Shown: positions 28,401-38,108 of the stretch, piece by piece
Position numbering within the stretch: position 1 is the stretch's first letter
Layout of the letters: each line of letters opens with the position of its first letter
Origin: Steromphala cineraria
Taxonomy: Eukaryota > Mollusca > Gastropoda > Trochida > Trochidae
Assembly: GCA_916613615.1 (NCBI GenBank)
Contig: OU744723.1
Coordinates: 31,192,171 to 31,256,170 of the forward strand
Length of the DNA stretch: 64,000 nucleotides
Reading direction: 5' to 3'
The notes under the pieces: generated by a model
What the model was told of the DNA's origin: nothing
Seen by the model: only the letters and a program-made list of their open reading frames with translations
Databases searched by the model: none
Program-made: the position numbers and the translations under genes

Positions 28401-31400
28401 GATGTTCAATAGAGTAGCTTGTCAACATTACCTGCCCTGTAAGGCGTATTGCGTGCCGCTCTCAATCATTGACCATTACAAACCTTGCTATGATATTCAA
28501 CTGTTCAGAGTAACTGGTTATAGCCTATGACAAAGCTGCACCCAAACACAAAATCATGTAATTTGGGTTTCGTTTTGACGTTCATGAAATAACTCCAGGA
28601 CCACTTACAAAATATCACCAATTGTTTATGTGTAAGCTAACCATTCCAAAACAATATTTCGGGATCGTCTCGTCACTGGTGCTGAATGTTGATATTTGGC
28701 ATGGTTGAATAGACAGATAGGATCATATTTGTGAAATTCGGATTTTCTTAAATTTCGATTTAAATCATCCATGTAAACTTTGTAGGGAAAAATCATCACA
28801 GTTACGTTGGTTTAGCGCAAAGGAACACATATAAATAAAATCTAAAGCTGTTGATCACTTATGAAGGATTTTGTAGAACAAAATGGAAATCAGTGTTTTC
28901 GAAATTTTGACCCCTGGTCACTTCAATGACCTGGCAAATTTGTTACAGCTGTCTGCTAGGTATGACATACTAATATGTTAACGCAAGCTGAATCATAACT
29001 TATGCAGTGAAATTTCATCATTACTGGTTTCGTTTTCACAATGCTAAGATGTCTCAAAGACGTTACAAATTACATGATATTTGCACTAGAATACGAAGGT
29101 AAGTGAACAAACTTAAGATACGCAGCTGTATGAACATATATGAATATGAATATGAACGTATCTCCCTAGCCTGGTGATTCTCCACCTGGACGCCGAGGAT
29201 CTGTCAGTGACGGAAGTCCTCAACAAGAAGATCTCCAAAGAAAGACTCGACACTATCAAGTTTGCACCTGGTATGTCGTCTGGCCCTTCTATCATTATGT
29301 GAACCTTATCTGAAGTACCAAACATAAATACCCTGTCCCTTGTCTCAATGTCATGTCCACGTCCAAGTCACACCCCTATTTACCATTTACCAAGTGACAA
29401 ACCTATACTAAACCTAACCAAGTGACAAACCTATACTAAACCTAACCAAGTGACAAACTTATACTAAACCTAACCAAGTGACAAACCTATACTAAACCTA
29501 ACCAAGTCACAAACTTATACTAAACCTAACCAAGTCACAAACTTATACTAAACCTAACCAAGATTAGTCACAAACATAATACTAATCCCAACCCTTTACC
29601 AAAGCCTTAATTTTACGCAAACAATAAATATAACTGAGTATTATCAATATCTGACACCAAACTGCCCAAAATGTCAAGACTTTATAGGCCAAAGGTAACA
29701 AAACAATGTTATACTTTGTAACGTTTCCAATAGATTTTTAATTTCTCAGTTTATCTTGGACCGAAATCTTGACGATGTTTTTGTCTAGTATAGTTAATGT
29801 AACAGTGAAAATAACTTGATAAGGAAAGTTCCCTCTTTAAAATCAGTAAAAAGTTTCATATGTACTTTTGAGATCTGAGTACTGCTTAAAGCAGTCTTTT
29901 CAGGTACCCTTGTCTTTTATTGTTTTACTTATTTTAATCAAATTACACCGATGCCTCTCTAGCCTCGTCACTGATTGTCTCGAGTTAAAATGTCACGAAC
30001 CCTGCTCAGATGAGAAACGCTGCTATGTACGAGAGAATGTTTCTATATCGGATATAAAGTAGACTGTAAGATCAGTTGGGTGAATCAGAGACTGATGTTG
30101 CAGACTGCAGGAGACTGGCGGTGGGGGGACACGACAAGGCGGTGTATGTCTTCTGTCTGGTGGAGAAGGAGGAGGGGGACCCAGTCTGGGAGATGGTCGG
30201 CAAGTGTAAGGTGAGGGCTGGGGACAGAACAATTTTAACTTGTGTACACAATCTTCACTGAATGTAGAAAAAAATGTTTCTTAATTGCGACCTCGTTCCC
30301 TTCCGATTTTTATTCAATCAAACACTGCCTTATTATTTTGAATCACTTCTGTCTCCTCAAATGTTACGGTACAAAGCGATTAGGCTACTCAGTTTGAACC
30401 GAACAACGGAACTGATTGTGGAACCTACGTTGATTGTCATCTCAGGGCAGCAACATTTAAAGTTTTGTCAATGAGATTGGTTGATTGCAACCGGTAATCT
30501 ATATTGATTCGTTGAGGTGACATTGCATAGAATGGGTTATTTTTATCGAGGGGAATGCAGGAATTTATCGTGTACTGCAATATAATTTCTGGTGGGACAG
30601 AAGTTTCATTGAAATCATTTTCAAATGATGTTTCATCTCAGATATCGATATTAATCATATCTAAGCAAGATCTGTATCTACGTTACAGGGTCACCGCGCC
30701 CCCGTCACGGCTATTGATTGGACAAAGAGCAAGGTCAAGGACACGCACTTGTTGAGGTCAAGTTCGGCCGTGCCAGAAGAGTTCTTTTGTAAGTGATGAC
30801 TTCATTTGTTTGTGTTTCAATTCTTCATTATGTCTCCCCCCGAAGGGTCGGGAGACATGTTGGTTTTAGCAGAGTTCCAGTCGGCGTCGGCGTCGGCGTC
30901 GGCGTTGGCGTTCCCATTTCGTTTCCGGAGCATATCTCTAAAACTATGTGACCGATCATCACCAAACTTGGTGTACTGTCTCTCCATATCATGTAGATGT
31001 GCCTTTTGGAGGTTATAGATTTCTTAAAATTATTTTTTTTTTATTTCCATGGCAACAATTTGGACTTATTCTTTTTCAAGGGTAGTGTTGGTTTCCGGAG
31101 CAGATCTCTAAAACTATGTGACCGATCATCACCAAACTTGGTATACTGTCTCTCCATATCATGTAGATGTGCCTTTTGGAGGTTCATTTCCATGGCATCA
31201 ATTTGGACTTAGTCTTTTTCAAGGTTTTCAGCATCAATCATTTAGAATTTTGAATATTTTGTTTGCTACAATTGTGGAGTTGAGGTTATTTATTCAAGTT
31301 GAATTATACAGAGAACATTAATGGTGCTTTATGCTAGTATTGTTTAGAGGTTTGGAGCATTTGAGAAGGGGGAGACATCTGTTTTTACGGGTAAAAACAC

Positions 31401-33510
31401 TTTCTAGTTTCATCTTGCAATGGAAATAGATAATGATGCTTAAGCGGTTTTTCTATTATTTATGTCGCTTTCATACAAAATCATATTTGTATCAACGAAA
31501 TACCCTGTTATGTAACCAGCCTATGGGTAGACAACCACGGACTAGCGGTGATGGCCGGATGCACAACGCAGGGATCAGAGTTATATACAGTTACATTTCA
31601 TTGGCCCATTGAAGAATATATATAATTATTATTATATTGCCGTCATAGAAACCACCTCAGCAATATGAGGCATTTGCCTCGATAGATCATGGTAGGGGAT
31701 GAGCTTCTCGGCATATAATACTCTGATTGGACAGAATGTGTTGAACTTTATTCAAATTATATATCTATCACGGAAACTAAAGGGAAAGCTCTTCTTGTAA
31801 CTTCCCTCTCAATCGCAGATGGCCACATTCACAACCTTTTGCAAAGATAATGGTTCATAAAGGTGATTTATATTTGATACATATTAAGTTGATGGATTTT
31901 CACCACATTTATATTAATATTTTAAGCTTCATGTTTCTAAACAGAATTTGCAAACAGAAACTACTTAGAAGAATTGTGATGGAAACAACCCCGTAACGAG
32001 CCGCAATTTCAAACCGACTTCTGTAATCTGATTGGCTGTGGACTTTCACCGACACACACACAACTCAAAACACTTATACTTCCATAATGTTACCCTGTTC
32101 ATTTGGTTTATTTTGGTGAGTTTTCATGTACATGTGCATGTGTGTTTGCAGGGAACCCCCTGACGTGTACGCGGGAGGAAGCCCGGAACGCTGTGGCCCT
32201 CCCTTGGGTCTCCCACACGTGCACCCTCGACCACGCTCTTACAGGTAGGGGGGATAACTCTCTTAATCTATTTCGGCATGTTTACTTATGATTTAGATTT
32301 AGATTTTCGGGGGTATGTACAAATGACAATGATATAGCTAGATTGAACATCATTAATTTTTTCATATTCGTTTATGAAACCATTTAAATTCAATAACACA
32401 TTTTAAAGACATTCACGGAACATTCCCTTTTATGCTATGTCTTCACTTTGATTGTGTAGAAATGAACATTGAATGATGGTAGAAAAGATATATGTATATC
32501 TTTACCTACTAACTATATGTTGTACACATCATAACTGTGATGCAGGTGTTTGGTTCTCAATGCCCCCATTGAATCATGAGTGATTTAAACGTGTTTTGTT
32601 TTACCTCTCAACTCTGCACACATCATGCCTTGTGATACAGGTGTGTGGAGCTCCAAGCAGGGACGTGAATCTCACATCAACAGCGTGGACGTCAACCCCG
32701 CCAAAACAGTCGTAGCCATGGGAGATAACTCTGGTTGCCTCAGTCTCTTCAGATACCCGTGTCCAAAAGATGGGGTAGGATTTTGTGTTCTCGTACTTAA
32801 GATTACTTTTCTATGATTAGAGCAAGAGTGCAGGATTGGTCTGGTTTTATTTCTTCAGTGCGAGCTCCTCGCCAAGAAAATGTTTAACCGCTTTAGTCTG
32901 ATAAATCAAACTGAAGTATAGCAATGAGTTGATTATACAACACATGTTCCAAAGAAAAATATTAAGGTAAAGAATATGTGCCCATACTTCTTGTTATTAA
33001 CATATACAAATGGTAGTTACACGTATGACATGTACAGAAAATACAGACGTTACAGACATTATACCTCAAATGGAATAAACGATTATTGAGGCTATATACT
33101 TATTTAGCACCATTTATTTATTGTTTACTTGAATGACATTTCATTATTTGTACGTCTTTATACTTACAAAGTCTTAAAAGTGGTAAAATACAACCTAACT
33201 AAGACCATCAACATGCCACATCGTCGAATTCAACCTTATAATATCCTTTACTTGTAAATTAGATCATTATTTCCATAAAATGACAATTTCAGTAAATCTG
33301 CACCTGGTTGTTGACATTAAGTATCCCCAAACATCAAAGTTTCCTAACAATATTGTCTACTAACAGTGGATTGTGATTCTATTTCAGGTGTTCAGTCATA
33401 CCTACAGATGCCACCTCAATGTTCAGACAGTGCGCTTCTCCCCCGGGGGGTCACATATACTCACGGTCGGGGGCAGGGATTCCTGTGTCATGCAGTGGAA
33501 GGTCGTGTGA
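10296..33510 (+). CDS. EML: EF-hand-bearing EMAP-like (EML) microtubule-associated protein, whole gene span
   Basis: Twenty-five exons with GT-AG borders join with consistent phase into 1,118 codons and a stop at 33508-33510. Residues ~1-62 are low-complexity, Gly/Arg-rich. Residues ~63-318 are helical and EF-hand-like, with a degenerate loop at 216-227 and a canonical loop at 251-262 (DEDKNEMISWPE: D1, D3, N5, I8, E12). Residues ~319-470 are a Pro/Lys/Asp-rich linker. The HELP motif follows (LDWVYGYRGNDCRSN, from residue 504), then a WD40/TAPE region to the C-terminal MQWKVV, as in EML proteins. EML family members bind microtubules and tubulin through the TAPE propellers. No trimerisation coiled coil like that of EML1-4 is seen. 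The start is uncertain: ATG 10296 is in frame, but position 10320 also follows a possible acceptor, so upstream exons may exist. Family assignment is firm; the exact orthologue is not. Confidence 0.93.
11248..11417 (+). CDS. EML: EML-like exon 2
   Basis: Acceptor TTCTATTCAG, donor GTAATT. Encodes DPEEKLVLLLKEVLVEHSRQ through ITQKDLQQAFQ, a helix-turn-helix resembling the first part of an EF-hand-type module. Ends in phase 0. Confidence 0.85.
11746..11866 (+). CDS. EML: EML-like exon 3
   Basis: Acceptor TTCTTGTTGTAG, donor GTGAGT. Encodes ENQIKLSSRLLQMLTDMYQD through LYKCLLIAHLKTG. Helical. Its frame continues exon 2 in phase 0 and it ends in phase 1. Confidence 0.87.
12293..12495 (+). CDS. 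EML: EML-like exon 4, degenerate EF-hand loop
   Basis: Acceptor GCGGCAG, donor GTGAGT. Encodes RDSVKARLLRND through TGKISKEA. The loop-like DTHRTGKISKEA (residues 216-227) has Asp1, Gly6 and Ile8 but lacks the acidic residue at position 12, so calcium binding there is doubtful. Confidence 0.9.
13162..13256 (+). CDS. EML: EML-like exon 5, start of canonical EF-hand loop
   Basis: Acceptor GGTTGTAG, donor GTGCGT. Encodes MLIVCDMRTPLYGSLLKNLL then RCDEDKNEMI. The calcium loop begins here (D251, D253, N255, I258) and is split by the next intron in phase 2. Confidence 0.9.
14034..14211 (+). CDS. EML: EML-like exon 6, end of EF-hand loop
   Basis: Acceptor CTCCCAG, donor GTGAGG. Completes the EF-hand with SWPEFLNFLEK, Glu262 being position 12 of the loop, then a basic helical stretch ending SRVVSRLLKK. 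Phase 0 end. Confidence 0.9.
15589..15612. repeat. Perfect 10-bp-stem hairpin in EML intron
   Basis: CTTGGTGCCC / GGGCACCAAG arms with a 4-base loop. Probably an end of a degraded element; no function assigned. Confidence 0.6.
15939..16161 (+). CDS. EML: EML-like exon 7, linker
   Basis: Acceptor CCTTACAAG, donor GTAAGA. Low-complexity Pro/Gln/Lys/Asn linker (TPVPKQEPKPEVQTA through KPKDNDNKNI). Low conservation is expected here; frame and phases fit both neighbours. Confidence 0.8.
17984..18085 (+). CDS. EML: EML-like exon 8, linker
   Basis: Acceptor GCTGCCAG, donor GTACTT. Encodes GGKKEEDTNTAPPVIEVEKP through PEKQSPA, a charged disordered linker. Phases 1 and 1. May be an alternatively spliced linker exon (102 bp, a multiple of three). 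Confidence 0.8.
18347..18382. repeat. Short CAGA/CTGT inverted microsatellite
   Basis: AGACAGACAG is followed by a TTTT spacer and CTGTCTGTCTGTC. The block is flanked by direct repeats of GAAAAATTGGTAA (about 18338 and 18388), suggesting a slippage duplication. Confidence 0.6.
18944..19184 (+). CDS. EML: EML-like exon 9, HELP start
   Basis: Acceptor CCTAATAG, donor GTAAGT. A Pro/Glu-rich tail, then SVTVEVHGKKVKVIRPDNYK through QERLQLDWV, the beginning of the HELP motif. The VKVIRP strand and LDWV border are typical of EML proteins. Confidence 0.93.
19685..19834 (+). CDS. EML: EML-like exon 10, HELP core
   Basis: Acceptor TTTTTACGTACAG, donor GTGAGT. Encodes YGYRGNDCRSNIHVLGNGEI through HFREHTSDIK, the most conserved EML segment (YGYRGxDCRxN, then LYN). 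Confidence 0.96.
20242..20314 (+). CDS. EML: EML-like exon 11, WD40
   Basis: Acceptor TCTGTTCCAG, donor GTACGT. Encodes CMAVHSNGNTVASGQFASRR then DAKCQ, matching the EML segment before HVRIWD. Confidence 0.94.
20792..20896 (+). CDS. EML: EML-like exon 12, WD40
   Basis: Acceptor TTCTGTACAG, donor GTAAGT. Encodes AHIRVWRADTLNTTHILGMG then HFQKSVMCIAFQKDS, a clear EML propeller strand set. Confidence 0.96.
21187..21836 (-). mobile_element. ~600-bp repeat, copy 1 (reverse orientation)
   Basis: The plus strand starts TAATACCCAAGCAGAGAT and continues through an ACTCGTGT...TGTTGTAAAA hairpin. The reverse complement of the right part matches the copies at 27063-28300 (GTGGGACTACTT, GCGTGCAGCACG, CACCGACATAG). 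No long ORF; non-autonomous. Boundaries approximate. Confidence 0.7.
21867..21953 (+). CDS. EML: EML-like exon 13, WD40
   Basis: Acceptor CTTTCCAG, donor GTAATA. Encodes DFLAAVDNSNEKKLSVWNTA through MGDTV, matching the AVDDSNDHVLSVW segment of EML proteins. Phase 0 on both sides. Confidence 0.95.
22874..23017 (+). CDS. EML: EML-like exon 14, WD40
   Basis: Acceptor GTTCCTTAG, donor GTACGT. Encodes LQVDVICDIGFNPTHRDLVV through HAKPEYD, including the conserved GKxHLxxW strand. Confidence 0.94.
23871..24011 (+). CDS. EML: EML-like exon 15, WD40
   Basis: Acceptor GATATTCCAG, donor GTGAGG. Encodes SYLRAKFVICLTHTEKGDLI through FVKHGHD, with TGDSNGTIYVWGDGGNRI as the EML signature strand. Confidence 0.96.
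24696..24809 (+). CDS. EML: EML-like exon 16, WD40
   Basis: Acceptor GATGCTGCAG, donor GTAAAC. Encodes GPVFTVLYHKHHLMSGGRDG through NSGKIE. SGGRDGMVFCW is the WD strand. Confidence 0.95.
25360..25512 (+). CDS. EML: EML-like exon 17, WD40
   Basis: Acceptor GCTTGCAAG, donor GTATGT. Encodes VSKSEGGVRMLQPHKDTLLI through LEMLPLTQ, with the conserved LIGTTxNxIL strand. Confidence 0.94.
26111..26251 (+). CDS. EML: EML-like exon 18, WD40
   Basis: Acceptor TATTCCCAG, donor GTAACC. Encodes GHFDELRGLATMSESFIGAD through PVWKIVMK, matching QGHxDELxGLA and the TAGxDxxxxxF strand. Confidence 0.95.
26755..26825 (+). CDS. EML: EML-like exon 19, WD40
   Basis: Acceptor CGGATGCAG, donor GTGAGT. Encodes GAPFLCADCSQGGQLICLGT then HDGQ. 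Ends in phase 2; the following intron (2.3 kb) carries two tandem repeat elements. Confidence 0.92.
27063..27716 (+). mobile_element. ~600-bp repeat, copy 2
   Basis: Begins near TATATATGATAAAATAAGTC, contains GCGGGCGGGTGAATCAGTG and TGACACAAAATC, and ends with inverted arms GAGATGTCATATTG / CAATATGACATCTC followed by TGCTTGGGTA. Followed directly by a diverged copy in the same orientation. No transposase. Confidence 0.75.
27717..28300 (+). mobile_element. ~600-bp repeat, copy 3 (tandem to copy 2)
   Basis: Shares with copy 2 the start (ATATATGATGAAATAAGTCA), the GCGGGCGGGTGAATCAGTG block, the GTGACCGAGTTA block and the terminal TGCTTGGGTA. Diverged by many substitutions and small indels, so the tandem pair is old or arose by nested insertion. 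Confidence 0.75.
29170..29270 (+). CDS. EML: EML-like exon 20, WD40
   Basis: Acceptor TCTCCCTAG, donor GTATGT. Encodes LVILHLDAEDLSVTEVLNKK then ISKERLDTIKFAP. Phases 2 in and 1 out. Confidence 0.93.
29391..29570 (+). repeat. 28-bp minisatellite
   Basis: Six or more copies of AAGTGACAAACCTATACTAA plus AACCTAACC, with C/T and G/C variants (CAAACTTATA, AAGTCACAAA). Lies in EML intron 20. Confidence 0.9.
30104..30210 (+). CDS. EML: EML-like exon 21, WD40
   Basis: Acceptor GATGTTGCAG, donor GTGAGG. Encodes CRRLAVGGHDKAVYVFCLVE through WEMVGKCK; LAVGGHDxxVYVF is the EML strand before the GHxxxVTxxDW segment. Confidence 0.95.
30689..30788 (+). CDS. EML: EML-like exon 22, WD40
   Basis: Acceptor TACGTTACAG, donor GTAAGT. 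Encodes GHRAPVTAIDWTKSKVKDTH through AVPEEFF. The downstream intron begins with a composite hairpin element. Confidence 0.94.
30830..31378 (-). mobile_element. Composite hairpin element E1
   Basis: Outer inverted ends ATGTCTCCCCC (30830-30840) and GGGGGAGACAT (31368-31378) match 11/11. Read on the minus strand: 5' end, two ~170-bp core repeats (each with CTCTAAAACTATGTGACCGA), a CGACGC-type microsatellite (GTCGGC units at 30881-30905 on plus), then a terminal hairpin ATGTCTCCC...GGGAGACAT (30830-30857). No ORF of note. Lies in EML intron 22. Confidence 0.8.
32152..32244 (+). CDS. EML: EML-like exon 23, WD40
   Basis: Acceptor TGTTTGCAG, donor GTAGGG. Encodes WNPLTCTREEARNAVALPWV through TLDHALTG, aligning with the 'Y-W-...-TCTLGFxVxG' segment of EML proteins. 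Confidence 0.94.
32641..32774 (+). CDS. EML: EML-like exon 24, WD40
   Basis: Acceptor GTGATACAG, donor GTAGGA. Encodes VWSSKQGRESHINSVDVNPA through FRYPCPKDG, with the conserved GDxxGxLxLFxYPC strand. Confidence 0.95.
33388..33510 (+). CDS. EML: EML-like exon 25, C-terminus and stop
   Basis: Acceptor CTATTTCAG. Encodes VFSHTYRCHLNVQTVRFSPG through GGRDSCVMQWKVV, then TGA at 33508. The terminal GGxDxxxMQWxV is the usual end of EML proteins. A possible AATAAA lies at 34353-34358. Confidence 0.95.
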   Translation: MFSHTYRCHLNVQTVRFSPGGSHILTVGGRDSCVMQWKVV

Positions 33511-35822
33511 GGGGTGGGGGTCGCTGTGAGGGTCTCATGTACTCTCGGTTTAGGGGGTTTGTTGTGTAAGGAAGGAACTAGCAAAACAAAGAGGGCCATT
33601 AAGTTCACCCTCTATTATATGGCAAGCCGTTTGTGTTGCAGTTGAAAGTCATATGGTCTTTTGCTTTGATGACAAGTGTACTCAATTTTGGGGTCCAGAT
33701 CAATGTGTAAAGGTTTGAGTTAGGTACCAGAGTGGACCATTTCTACTTGGAAAAGACGTACGTCAAGCAGTGCGAGTGTAGGGAAGAGGTCGTGACGATT
33801 GGCCAGGAAAGCGTTGTTTCACTACTAATAGTTTCACAGTATGTCAAAAATATATCGAGATCATCATCATCCTTTGTGTTAAATACAAGAAAACGCTTTA
33901 GTATTTTGATTATGGTTTTTCTGATTTCAGTAGAAAAATGTTAAAGGTTGCTGAGGAAAACCTAAAGCGATTGATAAGAAATGATAGATGGTTATTTAAA
34001 TCCATTGGTCATGATAGCATTGTGATTTATCTTTACCTTGAAATATCATGACTAGATTAATATTCTGCATGGCGGCACTGATGTCACATGAATAGCAATT
34101 ATGATTAGATTCCTCTAAAAAACTCGAAATGCGAAATCATTTCCGTTGGATGCGCTTGTAAGATCATCCATTCTATTCTTAGTAACTATAGGCCTTTTCC
34201 TCCAAGGCAAGTAATTTACACAAAGGGTAGATGGAACACGTTGAACAAAACATCGCAAATCAGTGACCCACAGTAACCCTTTCTGGACTGATTCTGAAGT
34301 TGAAGAAAATACAAAATTCGTTCAAAAGTAGAGGACTTATGTGTGTTTGTCTAATAAACTCTTCTGCTGCCGTGAAATCAGACAACCTGCGATACCGTCC
34401 GAGGACGAACCCTGCAGCGTGTTCAAGAACACTAGTTCCACCATGAACGGTGCACATCGTTTTTGAAAAGGCACTTGAGACATCAGTATTGCTTGTGTTT
34501 CTGTGTAGCTTAATTGCAACGCCGATGTCTCAACTGCTTGTGTGTCTCTGCTAAACATTTTAACTGATGGAAGGATCTCGCCAGCACTTCGATCTTGAAC
34601 AAGGAGTATGCGTGAAATTGTACTATCCAACCAAACCAACATTGGTTCAACGATAGCAGCGGTTTGAAATGCCAACTTATTTATCCCTCTGTTAAGGATC
34701 ATATTAAATACTATATAATATATTTATCTCCATAGCATATTGCAAACACCTACTCTACAAACTTACTAACGGTATATAGATACACATTGTATATAAAGAC
34801 CTACATATTAATCCACTTTCAACTAAAAACGCCAAATATACTCGTAATAAAGTTTTTACAGTCACGTCAGTAAAAAAAACAGTGACCAATTTTAAACAAG
34901 GACCGGGCATGTATAGATGACCAGTACTAGATACAAGTATCGGGTGATATTTCAAGTACGAACTGTGCCTCTAGTGGTGTGGATTTCATTAAAGGAAAAA
35001 GGCGAATATCGGACCTGTTACAATGCTTATCGTTTACATTACGGTACCATCCCCTGTATAAATCACCGAAATCTCCATGTACATTTATCATTGCTTGCAT
35101 AAATTATCATCCCATTTCTTACCAACGATAGTTAGACTGTTGCACCAAGTTTGTATAAATCGGCAATACATGAACATAATATTATATATCCAAGATTCAA
35201 TGACATATTGGTGGTTTGGACCCATGATTTAGAGTATATCAAGACCCGATTGAATAATTGTGAGTTGAATCAAGGGTTTGTATAGGGGTAAGCGATATGT
35301 ATATTTGCGCCTTCTCTCCTCCAAGAGGGCATAATTCATTTCTTCCCTCGTACCCTCTCTTACAAGAAGAACGGTTCCAGAGCTTGGACCCTGTAAAGTT
35401 AACGGTTATTTCCAGCTATAAGATTCAGAATCCCAAAATATGGACCTTCTCTAACAGAGGTTACGTGGGAAGGCTTGTATAGCCCATTTTTGGAGAGAAT
35501 GACCAACGCTCAAATTTTATGAATATGTGTTTAATGAAACTGAATGAAATTCTATGCCCGGAACTTGTATATCGGTAACTAAACGAGGGACAAAGCAAAG
35601 AGTAATGTTTTGTGTTTTACCCACTTGTTCAATACATTATGTACTTACTTAGACTTAAACGTCGTATCGAATGGTTTTACTTCTAACCAATGAAATTGTA
35701 CATAATAATAAACTGATGCCTCCATATAAATTCTTGACTTTTATTCTTTCCCTGGTGTACAAGACGCCACACTAATAATGTGATAGACGATGTATATATG
35801 TAAAAGGTTATTTCTTCATGCT
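33511..35822. other. Gap downstream of EML-like gene, no confident gene
   Basis: Probably includes the 3' UTR of the EML-like gene (AATAAA at 34353). A minus-strand open frame of 121 codons at 34337-34702 has no recognisable domain or splice context and is not called as a gene. Confidence 0.5.
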
Positions 35823-36184
35823 TTAAAGGGGCAGTGGCACGTTTTTTGATAATTTTATATTTTAAATATTTCACTGATAATTGTAAGTTAATGCTAAATG
35901 TATTATTTTGATAGTGTCAACAATCTCATTACACAAGCCAATCATCCGTAGTCAGAGGACAAAGTATGAAGATTCATATAAAATTGGCCACCATTTTTTG
36001 TGAACACCTTTAATTCATTTTGTGTAAGAAAAAGGAATTCCATTGCTAAACTTTACGTTATAAATTTATAAATATTACTGCTTCATTTTGTTTAAAATAC
36101 CTTGTATTTTAATTGGAACCATTAATTTTCATTTTCTTGACATCACCTTATATTCCCCCTAAACACGTGCCACTGTCCCTTTAA
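35823..36184. mobile_element. 354-bp MITE with TTAA target duplication
   Basis: TTAA (35823-35826) precedes AGGGGCAGTGGCACGT, and ACGTGCCACTGTCCCT precedes TTAA (36181-36184). The 16-bp terminal inverted repeats differ at one base. The interior is AT-rich and non-coding. TTAA targets are typical of piggyBac-type transposases; the family is inferred only from the target. Confidence 0.85.
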
Positions 36185-36890
36185 GTCTAAATCATTCTTA
36201 AAAAATGACAAACATTTCATTACCAATCGGTATCACGGTAATTGATCATAAGGGTAATGAAACAATGGTTTGGCTGCTGAGGAAACGTTAACATGGCAAT
36301 TCAAATACATTACGTCCATTGCCAATGTTGCCTTCGGTTCATTGCATAACATCGAGCTAGAGATTCATATATCCCTATGATATCACCCGATTCGATATGT
36401 TATAACTTATGATATATGCTATGTTTTGTTTGATGTGTTGGGCATGACTAAAAGTAAAAAAGATGAATATGTGTGACCGCTCAAAGAGTTACCTGGTCCG
36501 AGTGTTTTGGTACTGAGTACTTGAACATAAATTGATGAAGTCATACTTGATCATTTGCTATATAACACGACCACTGATTTAAAGGACACGGGGTTGAGAG
36601 TGCACCTTAATTTCCATATACAGTTATAAAGTTTCGTAGCTGCATCTAGGGGGTCAGTTGGTCACACTTCTATCTCACTTGATAAAGAGTTAGACATAAA
36701 AGAAATTCTCAAGTATGCAAACTTCCACTTTCACTTACATCATGAGTCAATTCCAGAAATTCATGAGAAATCCCTACTAGCTCTACGTCCAAAATATCGT
36801 ACATCTCGTCAACGACTGATGCTCAGCATAAGAGACGTAAAGAAAAAACTGCTGACGCAATTTCGACCTTTTACCGGCCAGTTATTGGGG

Positions 36891-36987
36891 CCTCCTTTCA
36901 CAAAACATCAGTTACTAAGGTTGACCTTGACCTTGCACTAAGGTTACCTTTGGACTTACGATCACTTTAGAGCTTTGTGAAAGGAGG
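36891..36987. mobile_element. 97-bp inverted-repeat element, CCTCCTTTCACAAA ends
   Basis: CCTCCTTTCACAAA at 36891 and TTTGTGAAAGGAGG at 36974-36987 are perfect inverted arms. The end motif resembles that of the larger element at 43277-43885. Confidence 0.7.
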
Positions 36988-38105
36988 ACTGACTTATACT
37001 CCTCACAAGTCGTTTTAAAGTAAAACCTTATATTAATTTCTGACCAGTATGTCTCAATGCATTGGTGGGAAAGGTGGTTTAACACTGGAGCTTTTCACAC
37101 TAAAGCCACAACCAATTCTGTCACATTTCCTATGTGGAACCACCCTGCAGCCATACAATGATTCTATTGCTATCGACATTGCTTGGCTGACGTCTAACGA
37201 AATTCTAACGAGGTGCAGTAAGATGAGGGTCGTAATGTTTTGCTCAAACTGTTCACTGAAAAGGCATATTGCACGTGTAATTAAAAATACAACTCATTAA
37301 GGCCCGAAAGCTTTGCGTTTGGGCGATGGAAGCAGTATTGTTACCCTTAAACTTAAGATATGATTAGAAAATATAATCTTTATTGTCCCAAAAGGGGAAA
37401 TTGTTTCGTAAAATTACAATTATCCAGTAATGGGATTATAACTAATAACATGCTATTCAAACAATTCATGTCAACACAATACAACATAGACTAGAAGTAG
37501 AATAGCTATAGTACCGTATATAAGAACGACATTTTGGCGCAGAATTGCACAAAAGTACTCGCGAAAATAGAAATAACATGCTTTTTGACGAAGATTTCTA
37601 TATTTCTAACAAACATGAAAATTGAATTCTAAATATCCATTCACAATGTTTTCTCCTAATTTTTGTAAAATTCCCCGCACTATGCGAGTGAGAGAAAAAC
37701 GTGTCATTTTTACGACTCGAAATTATTTCAGTCGAAATATGTTTCTGATGCAAGCTATGGAGTATGTAAATGGGCTGCAATCTCATTTTTGTACAGTAAA
37801 AGTCTTTGTTTAATGTACAATATTCATCTATCGTATTTTCTGTAAGATCACGTTCATGAAATAATTTGAAAAAGTACGTGGTTACAAACTACTGCTCTTA
37901 CGAGTTTATTCGTGAGTTAGTTGTCAATTGCAGAGTTGCTGTGGCAACGCACGCATGGCACGTGCAACTGCAAGTTCCAGGTATAAGATCGTTTCAGGTT
38001 TATTGTCACATGCATTGCTGATAGTGACGTTAGCTTTTACATGTTTCCAAATTTGTTGCAAATATGCAAATTTTGGGTATTTTTACCTGAAAGAAGGAAT
38101 ATAAC
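36988..38105. other. Non-coding gap with possible retroelement tail and X-box
   Basis: The motif TTTATTGTCCCAAAAGGGGAAATT region (from 37379) resembles 3' ends of non-LTR elements. A sequence GTTGCTGTGGCAAC (37935-37948) fits an RFX X-box. No protein recognised. Confidence 0.35.
37935..37948. promoter_or_regulatory. Candidate RFX X-box
   Basis: GTTGCTGTGGCAAC differs at two positions from the palindromic X-box core GTTGCCATGGCAAC. It lies in the gap between the two convergent genes, so a promoter role for either is unlikely. Motif only. Confidence 0.2.
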
Positions 38106-38108
38106 TTA

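Noticed and set aside
30023..30232. Pro-rich minus-strand frame
   Set aside because: Antisense shadow of EML exon 21.
34337..34702. 121-codon minus-strand frame
   Set aside because: No domain recognised, no promoter or splice context, and close to the EML 3' end; kept only as an unnamed open frame.
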